A stretch of DNA of 7,006 nucleotides from Lachnoclostridium sp. UBA7482 (lineage in GTDB: Bacteria > Bacillota > Clostridia > Lachnospirales > Lachnospiraceae). Location of the stretch: the NCBI GenBank assembly GCA_002479645.1, contig DLOO01000065.1, forward strand, positions 94,984-101,989, read 5' to 3'. The translations under genes were made by a program, and so were the position numbers. Of the stretch, positions 1-7,006 are shown piece after piece. The notes beneath the pieces were generated by a model. The model had not been told where the DNA came from. It made no database searches and worked only from the letters and a program-made list of their open reading frames with translations. The stretch's first letter is position 1, and every line of letters starts with the position of its first letter.

Positions 1-1106
1 AGCTGACACTCACCGAGACCAAGCATCTCCGCCGGCCAGTAATTCATCTGAGTGTTGATATTTACCGTGTATTTGCTGCCCCACGGCGGATCAATATCTT
101 TGTTCCAGACGCCCTGCAGATTGGCGGGCATGGAACCCGGACGGCTGCACGAAATCAAAAGATATCTGCCAAAGTCAAAATAGAGGTTAATCAGGCCGTT
201 GTCCGGCGCATCGGAATTGATTCTTGCAAGACGCTGGTCGGTAGGCATATCCTCCAATTCGGGATTTCCGGAAAGGCGCAGTCTTGTTCGGGAGAACAGG
301 CTGCGATAATCCTTCAGGTGCTCCTCAAGAAGCTCCGCATAGGTCATATAACGCGTACGATTTAAGGTTGTACGTACATACTCTAACGGATCTGCCTCGC
401 GGTAAGTTGTTGCGGCTGTAAATAAAATGCAAAGCTTTTCCACCTGTTTACATTCCAGATATTCGCCGACCGGAGTAATGGTTCCGCCTTGGGAAAATCC
501 GGTCACACCGGCTGCAAAATGATAATTGTCGCCAACCATTTTACCGATTGCGAAAACGGTATTGTCGTCATGGAAACCGCTGTCATAAAAACACATTCTT
601 GCAAAATTCAGGCTCAAATCAAACGGAGAGCCGTCGGTTGTTGATACCTTAATTACAATAACATTATTTTCAAAATTTGCAAAAATTTCCTCAACGTATG
701 TAGTGTCGCCGCAGGTCTTGGTTACGGTATGAATTGCGCGTTCCAGATCCAATTCTCTGCGATAATTTTCACATTCTCCCTTGATTCCATGGTACTTCAT
801 GTAAATCTCGCCCAAACAGGAATAAGGGCGCTCGCTGGCGGGAGTCCCGGAAAATGCATGGAGTAAGAGTTCTTCCGCTTCCGGAATCTTACCTGCAAAA
901 ATCAATTCCCGAACCTTTTTTAAGTTTTCATTCGCGTCGGGATTGATACGTTCCATCGGACCGCCATACCAAAGCGTGTCCTCGTTTAACTGGATACGCT
1001 CATACTCTTCGGTGCCGTAAATCATGGCGCCAAGCTTGCCGTTACCAACCGGTAAAGCCTGGTTCCAATCCCAACCTGCGCTATGATTGTAAAATAATTT
1101 GCTCAT
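1..1106 (-). CDS. GH95 alpha-L-fucosidase / alpha-L-galactosidase, N-terminal half (cut by window edge)
   Basis: I translated the minus strand from the ATG at 1104-1106; it stays open for 368 codons to the window edge, so the C-terminal half is missing. Seen: ALPVGNGKLGAM at residues 17-28, QLNEDTLWYGGP at 39-50, GRYLLISCSRPG at 313-324, ANLQGVWN near 328-335 and NINTQMNYWPAE at 349-360. These are hallmark blocks of glycoside hydrolase family 95, an inverting family that releases terminal alpha-1,2-linked L-fucose (some members L-galactose). By family knowledge the two Asn of the N-x-N motif (N349, N351) match the catalytic asparagines of Bifidobacterium AfcA; the general-acid Glu lies beyond the window. 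The first residues (MSKLFYNHSAGWDW) show no signal peptide, so a cytoplasmic enzyme is inferred. GGAG sits 7 nt before the ATG. It lies 27 nt behind the GH2 gene, presumably in one operon. Family is confident; fucose versus galactose specificity cannot be decided here. Confidence 0.93.
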   Translation of the reverse strand, partial: MSKLFYNHSAGWDWNQALPVGNGKLGAMIYGTEEYERIQLNEDTLWYGGPMERINPDANENLKKVRELIFAGKIPEAEELLLHAFSGTPASERPYSCLGEIYMKYHGIKGECENYRRELDLERAIHTVTKTCGDTTYVEEIFANFENNVIVIKVSTTDGSPFDLSLNFARMCFYDSGFHDDNTVFAIGKMVGDNYHFAAGVTGFSQGGTITPVGEYLECKQVEKLCILFTAATTYREADPLEYVRTTLNRTRYMTYAELLEEHLKDYRSLFSRTRLRLSGNPELEDMPTDQRLARINSDAPDNGLINLYFDFGRYLLISCSRPGSMPANLQGVWNKDIDPPWGSKYTVNINTQMNYWPAEMLGLGECQ

Positions 1107-1133
1107 GTCAAATCTCCGCTACGTTATCGGCAA

Positions 1134-4289
<3,156 letters not shown>

Positions 4290-6374
4290 TTATTTTACAT
4301 CTTTGATAGAGAAGGAAATTCTTCCCATCTTATCCTTGCCAAGGCAAACTGCCTTAACAACATCGCCGAGGGTGAGTACGTCTTCTACATGATTGATGCG
4401 CTCCTTGGCAATCTTGGAAATATGAACCATAGCTTCCTTGCCGGGGGCAAACTCGAGGAATGCACCGAAATCCTTGATGCTTACAACCTTTCCTTCAAGA
4501 ACCATACCCTCTTCAAAGTCGGTTACGATAGTTTCAATCATCTTTCGAGCCTTTGCCATTGCCTCTGCATCGGTACCGCAGATAGATACTGCACCGTCGT
4601 CGGTAATATCAATCTTAACACCGGTCTGCTCAATAATTGCGTTGATGGTCTTACCTCTCTGACCGACAACCTCACCAATCTTAGCAGGATCGATCTGAAT
4701 CTGGATAATCTTGGGAGCGTAAGCATTTACGGTAGGTCTGGGCTCGGAAATTGCAGGCTTCATACAGGTGTCCATGATGAAAAGTCTGGCTTCACGACAT
4801 CTGGCGATGGCACCTTCGACAATCGGACGGGTCAGACCGTGAATCTTAATATCCATCTGGATCGCGGTAATACCCTTGGTGGTACCGGTTACCTTGAAGT
4901 CCATATCGCCGAAGAAGTCCTCAAGACCCTGAATGTCGGTAAGAAGTACATAATCGTCATCGGTTTCCCCGGTAACAAGACCACAGGAAATACCGGCAAC
5001 CATAGCTTTAATCGGAACACCGGCAGCCATAAGGGACATACAGGATGCACAGGTTGAAGCCATGGAGGTAGAACCGTTGGACTCAAAGGTTTCGGATACG
5101 GCACGGATTGCATAAGGGAATTCTTCCTCGTTCGGGAGTACCGGCAAAAGCGCACGCTCAGCCAAAGCGCCGTGTCCGATCTCTCTACGTCCCGGACCGC
5201 GGGAAACCTTGGTCTCGCCTACGGAGTAGGACGGGAAATTGTAGTGATGCATGTAACGCTTGCTTACGGAAGTATCATCCAGGCCGTCAAGCTTCTGCGC
5301 CTCGGAAAGAGGTGCAAGAGTTACAATATCACAAATCTGAGTCTGTCCACGGGTGAACATTGCAGAACCGTGCACTCTCGGAATCAAATCAACTTCTGCT
5401 GCAAGAGGACGAATCTGAGTAATCTCACGACCGTCAGGACGCTTGTGATCCTTAAGAATCATTTTACGAACGGTCTTCTTCTCGTACTGGTATACAGCCT
5501 CATCAATCAAAGGAAGCCAGTCCGGGTTCTCTGCAAATTTCTCTGCAAGCGTATCTTTCATCTGACGGATGCGCTCCTCACGAACCTGCTTCTCAGGGGA
5601 GAACATAAGGACTTCCATATCTGCCGGAGGAACAATCTCTTTAATTGCCGCAAATACCTCCTCAGGAATTGCGCAGCTTGTGTAGGAGTGCTTCGGCTTA
5701 CCGCACTCTGCAACAATCTTGTCAATAAATGCGATAATGTCCTTATTTACGGAATCGGCAAGGTAAATAGCCTCAATCATCTTGTCTTCCGGAAGCTCGT
5801 TAGCGCCTGCTTCAATCATGATGACCTTTTCTCTGGTGGAAGCTACCGTCAGCTTCAGGTCAGAGTTCATGGTCTGCTGCTGGGACGGATTAACGATGAA
5901 TTCGCCGTTAATCATGCCGATCTGTGTCGTTGCGCAGGGTCCGTCGAACGGGATGTCGGAAAGTGCAACGGCAATTGCAGAACCGAGCATAGCGGTAAGC
6001 TCCGGAGTGCAAGCCGGGTCCACGGAAAGAACCAGGTTGTTGATGGTTACGTCGTTGCGATAGTCCTTCGGGAAAAGCGGACGCATCGGACGGTCAATAA
6101 CACGGGAAGTGAGTACGGCGTTCTCGCTTGCCTTACCCTCTCTCTTGTTGAAACCACCGGGAATCTTGCCTACGGCATACATCTTTTCTTCGTACTCAAC
6201 GCTCAAAGGAAAGAAATCGATACCATCTCTGGGCTTCTCGGAAGCAGTTGCGGTGGAAAGAACGGTGGTGTCACCATAGTGCATAAGCGCTGCACCATTT
6301 GCCTGCTTGGCAACACGGTCTACATCGACGGTAAGTGTTCTGCCGGCAAGTTCCATTGAAAAACTTTTGTACAT
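4290..6374 (-). CDS. pnp: Polyribonucleotide nucleotidyltransferase (PNPase)
   Basis: PNPase phosphorolytically degrades RNA 3'-to-5', releasing nucleoside diphosphates, and can add 3' tails; by family knowledge it is a cytoplasmic trimer. The 694-residue length is typical and all domains are visible: first RNase PH core (about 12-145, with FFPLSVEYEE and GGFNKREGK), an alpha-helical linker (about 240-310), second RNase PH core (about 320-540, with HGSAMFTRGQTQ at 335-346), KH domain (about 555-615, GxxG loop GQRG at 571-574) and S1 domain (about 622-690, VVSIKDFGAFLE). The phosphate-binding ESNGSTSMAS block is at 431-440; D480 and D486 in TDIQGLEDFFGDMDF match the metal-binding catalytic aspartates of E. 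coli PNPase. The start at 6374 follows TGGAGG by 4 nt; the next Met (residue 7) lacks an RBS. It has its own predicted promoter about 280 nt upstream and its own terminator, so it is probably monocistronic. The usual partner rpsO is not directly upstream. Confidence 0.98.
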   Translation of the reverse strand: MYKSFSMELAGRTLTVDVDRVAKQANGAALMHYGDTTVLSTATASEKPRDGIDFFPLSVEYEEKMYAVGKIPGGFNKREGKASENAVLTSRVIDRPMRPLFPKDYRNDVTINNLVLSVDPACTPELTAMLGSAIAVALSDIPFDGPCATTQIGMINGEFIVNPSQQQTMNSDLKLTVASTREKVIMIEAGANELPEDKMIEAIYLADSVNKDIIAFIDKIVAECGKPKHSYTSCAIPEEVFAAIKEIVPPADMEVLMFSPEKQVREERIRQMKDTLAEKFAENPDWLPLIDEAVYQYEKKTVRKMILKDHKRPDGREITQIRPLAAEVDLIPRVHGSAMFTRGQTQICDIVTLAPLSEAQKLDGLDDTSVSKRYMHHYNFPSYSVGETKVSRGPGRREIGHGALAERALLPVLPNEEEFPYAIRAVSETFESNGSTSMASTCASCMSLMAAGVPIKAMVAGISCGLVTGETDDDYVLLTDIQGLEDFFGDMDFKVTGTTKGITAIQMDIKIHGLTRPIVEGAIARCREARLFIMDTCMKPAISEPRPTVNAYAPKIIQIQIDPAKIGEVVGQRGKTINAIIEQTGVKIDITDDGAVSICGTDAEAMAKARKMIETIVTDFEEGMVLEGKVVSIKDFGAFLEFAPGKEAMVHISKIAKERINHVEDVLTLGDVVKAVCLGKDKMGRISFSIKDVK

Positions 6375-6378
6375 AAAA

Positions 6379-6410
6379 CCTCCATTCCGCAGGCGTGTAC
6401 ATATGCCTGC
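6379..6410 (-). promoter_or_regulatory. pnp ribosome-binding site with adjacent GC-rich hairpin
   Basis: GGAGG (6383-6379 on the minus strand) lies 4 nt before the pnp ATG. Five nucleotides upstream of it ends a hairpin with arms GCAGGC (6410-6405) and GCCTGC (6394-6389) and a 10-nt loop. There is no U-run, so it is not a terminator. Its position just outside the RBS would allow it to affect ribosome loading or to stabilise the 5' end of a processed transcript; that role is inference. Confidence 0.6.
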
Positions 6411-6421
6411 CTTCTCTTCTT

Positions 6422-6446
6422 TTCACAAATTCTCTGAATCTGTGAA
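6422..6446 (-). other. Leader hairpin with 11-bp stem and triloop
   Basis: Arms 6422-6432 and 6436-6446 form an 11-bp stem closed by a 3-nt loop in minus-strand RNA. The one imperfect pair is G-U in minus RNA but A-C in plus RNA, so the structure is better as part of the pnp leader. It lies 48 nt before the pnp start codon. Function unknown. Confidence 0.55.
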
Positions 6447-6447
6447 C

Positions 6448-6477
6448 ACTGAGTTTGACTCAAGTCATATTCTCAGT
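6448..6477 (-). other. Leader hairpin with nested inverted repeats
   Basis: On the minus strand ACTGAG (6477-6472) pairs with CTCAGT (6453-6448), and inside it TGAC pairs with GTCA around a short loop. It directly abuts the 11-bp hairpin at 6422-6446. It is weaker than its neighbours and may be only part of a larger fold. Confidence 0.4.
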
Positions 6478-6486
6478 TGACATGTT

Positions 6487-6580
6487 TGCGGCATTGTGGA
6501 AAACTACCGCAACAACTGAAAAAGGTACAGCCTGCGTTTCTGTGCCCTTTTCAGTAGTTACGGGAAAAACGGTTTCCGCA
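6487..6580 (-). other. Long imperfect inverted repeat in the pnp leader (about 24-bp stem)
   Basis: The core arms are 6507-6530 and 6540-6563 with a 9-nt loop. In minus-strand RNA 22 of 24 positions pair (including two G-U wobbles), with one U-U and one C-A mismatch. Weaker outer pairing is available between TGCGG (6487-6491) and CCGCA (6576-6580), or between GGAAAAC (6498-6504) and GTTTCC (6572-6577). No U-run follows, so it is not a terminator. It is long enough to be an RNase III substrate. By analogy, E. coli PNPase controls its own mRNA through an RNase III-cut leader stem; whether this one does the same is inference. A small palindromic repeat or MITE-like remnant is the alternative. 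Confidence 0.6.
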
Positions 6581-6594
6581 GCTGCCCGAAACAG

Positions 6595-6625
6595 ATAAAA
6601 TATTCATAGAACTGTCCTATGAATA
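6595..6625 (-). terminator. AT-rich hairpin with U-run (second terminator or attenuator)
   Basis: Arms 6601-6609 and 6617-6625 form a perfect 9-bp stem (TATTCATAG/CTATGAATA) with a 7-nt loop. In minus-strand RNA it is followed at once by UUUUAU. The shape is that of an intrinsic terminator, but the stem has only two G-C pairs and would be weak. It may back up the hairpin at 6631-6658, or, because it lies within the predicted pnp transcript, act as a leader attenuator. Confidence 0.5.
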
Positions 6626-6658
6626 CAAAACAAGTTGGTGCAATACTACACCAACTTG
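6622..6658 (-). terminator. Intrinsic terminator of the gene upstream of pnp
   Basis: Arms CAAGTTGGTG (6658-6649, minus strand) and CACCAACTTG (6640-6631) form a perfect 10-bp stem with an 8-nt loop, followed in minus RNA by UUUUGUAUU. In the plus direction no U-run follows, so it acts on leftward transcription entering from the CBM-like remnant about 100 nt upstream. The predicted pnp transcription start lies inside its 5' arm, so pnp transcripts would lack the complete stem. Confidence 0.75.
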
Positions 6659-6659
6659 A

Positions 6660-6698
6660 ATTATACCATAGCTTGTATAAAATATCCAGCCTTTTTTT
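6660..6698 (-). promoter_or_regulatory. Predicted pnp promoter (extended -10, A-tract)
   Basis: On the minus strand TGGATA (6688-6683, 4 of 6 match to TTGACA) is followed, after exactly 17 nt, by a perfect TATAAT (6665-6660) preceded by TG plus one base, an extended -10. A run of seven A (6698-6692) just upstream of the -35 resembles an UP element. The start would be around 6655-6652, giving a pnp leader of about 280 nt. This is the best sigma-70/SigA-type promoter in the window, and nothing else downstream of it on this strand needs a promoter before pnp. Confidence 0.75.
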
Positions 6699-6700
6699 AT

Positions 6701-6735
6701 CGCTTGTATGTACATGCTGTATATACATATAAGCG
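6701..6735 (-). other. 35-nt hairpin between the CBM-like remnant and the pnp promoter
   Basis: Arms 6701-6715 and 6721-6735 pair at 14 of 15 positions (one A-C mismatch, one G-U wobble in minus RNA) around a 5-nt loop. It lies 25 nt after the stop codon of the upstream remnant. On the minus strand it is followed by an A-run rather than a U-run, and on the plus strand by AAAGG, so it is not a classical terminator on either strand. It may be a 3' stabilising stem of the upstream transcript or a palindromic site next to the pnp promoter. Confidence 0.55.
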
Positions 6736-6760
6736 AAAGGAAATTAGCCGAAGTTTTGCA

Positions 6761-6955
6761 TTATTTGCAGCTGACGCTGACAATTTTCACTTCGGAAGGC
6801 GCCGAGAAAATGAAACCGATGCCACTGAGGGATGAACCGTTTGCGATATTTCCATTATATTCAGCCGGGGTCAGGGTTATTGTCTTACCGGAGACGCGGA
6901 TTTCACAGCACCAGTTATTCTCCACTCGTATAATAAGTTTATAGTGAATAGTTGC
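6761..6955 (-). pseudogene. Remnant of a carbohydrate-binding protein (CBM2-like C-terminus)
   Basis: A minus-strand reading frame is open from a TAA at 6956-6958 to a TAA at 6761-6763 (64 codons). It includes RVENNWCCEIRVSGKTI, ITLTPAEYNGNIANGSS and GFIFSAPSEVKIVSVSC. The pattern W-x(n)-SG-x-TITLTPAxYNG-x-IxxGSS...GF...C resembles the last beta strands of family 2 carbohydrate-binding modules, where a Trp precedes an SGxxVTVxxAxWNGxIxxG block and a Cys lies near the C-terminus. There is no ATG; the only GTG (codon 11) has no RBS, and the preceding 50 nt look like a different, non-coding sequence. I read it as the 3' end of a secreted glycanase or binding-protein gene cut off by rearrangement, still followed by its terminator at 6631-6658. 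Family assignment is by eye and tentative; a chance open frame is less likely given the pattern. Confidence 0.5.
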
Positions 6956-6956
6956 T

Positions 6957-7006
6957 TAGTACCTTGACAACTAAATAGGTATTTGGTAATACCCACGATC
7001 ATGGAG
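6957..7006 (+). promoter_or_regulatory. Right-edge element: rRNA-leader/spacer-like motif and possible rightward promoter
   Basis: The plus strand reads AGTACCTTGACAACTAAATA at 6958-6977. This resembles the boxA-adjacent motif found upstream of 16S or 23S rRNA genes in Firmicutes (typically ...CTTTGAAAACTGAATA or ...CCTTGAAAACT...). The same bases also fit a promoter: TTGACA (6964-6969), 17-nt spacer, TAATAC (6987-6992) with an upstream TG. A perfect 6-bp inverted repeat GGTATT (6978-6983) / AATACC (6988-6993) overlaps that -10. No rRNA sequence is visible in the window. The final GGAG could be part of an RBS, but the window ends there. Both readings are tentative. Confidence 0.35.

Noticed and set aside
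571..574. PNPase KH loop GQRG (protein residues 571-574) as a possible unusual variant
   Set aside because: It still fits the GxxG consensus, so it gives no reason to suspect altered function.
5172..6359. Long plus-strand open frame of 395 codons opposite pnp
   Set aside because: It is the antisense shadow of the highly conserved PNPase coding sequence, has no recognisable domains and no convincing RBS.
6635..6944. Two overlapping short plus-strand frames in the region upstream of pnp
   Set aside because: They read through the terminator hairpin, the pnp promoter and the antisense of the CBM-like remnant; no RBS and no recognisable protein pattern.
6882..7005. Second minus-strand frame, open from the right edge to about 6882, containing TKYLFSCQGTKQL
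   Set aside because: It is the translated antisense of the rRNA-spacer-like motif; such short frames arise beside rRNA genes and show no domain. It could be a coding continuation only if an indel joined it to the CBM-like frame.
6375..7006. A riboswitch, tRNA or CRISPR array in the non-coding region
   Set aside because: I see no tRNA cloverleaf, no spaced direct repeats and no recognisable riboswitch core; only simple hairpins.

Overview
The window looks like a chromosomal segment of a Gram-positive Clostridia-type bacterium, most likely of the Lachnospiraceae. The reasons are strong GGAGG ribosome-binding sites, moderate GC genes separated by AT-rich spacers, intrinsic terminators with U-runs, a clostridial-looking PNPase, and cytoplasmic glycoside hydrolases of the kind gut or rumen fibre-degraders carry. 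This is a judgement from sequence character; no database search was possible. Every supported gene lies on the minus strand, so transcription runs from the right edge towards position 1.

Right edge (about 6375-7006): this 630-base stretch has no intact gene but is rich in structure. At the far right is a plus-strand motif resembling the conserved leader/spacer element of Firmicute rRNA operons; it also scores as a promoter with a 6-bp inverted repeat over the -10. Next, on the minus strand, is a 64-codon open remnant without a start codon that resembles the C-terminal strands of a CBM2-like carbohydrate-binding module. It is followed by a 35-nt hairpin, a good extended -10 promoter with an A-tract, and two back-to-back hairpins with U-runs. 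The predicted transcription start of that promoter falls inside the 5' arm of the first terminator hairpin. From there to the pnp start codon runs a leader of about 280 nt that can fold into several consecutive hairpins, one of them about 24 base pairs long.

Middle (4290-6374): a complete pnp gene for polynucleotide phosphorylase (694 aa), ending in an intrinsic-type terminator (4228-4270). rpsO, its usual upstream partner, is not in the window.

Left (1-4121): a two-gene glycan-degradation operon, a LacZ-type GH2 beta-galactosidase (995 aa from its RBS-supported start) followed 27 nt later by a GH95 alpha-L-fucosidase/alpha-L-galactosidase cut by the window edge after 368 codons. Neither has a signal peptide, so the pair probably trims imported, fucosylated and galactosylated oligosaccharides (for example from xyloglucan or host/milk glycans) inside the cell.

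I see no defence system, CRISPR array, intact mobile element or obviously new protein family. The points most worth a second look are the structured pnp leader, the promoter nested in a terminator arm, and the gene remnant abutting an rRNA-spacer-like motif.
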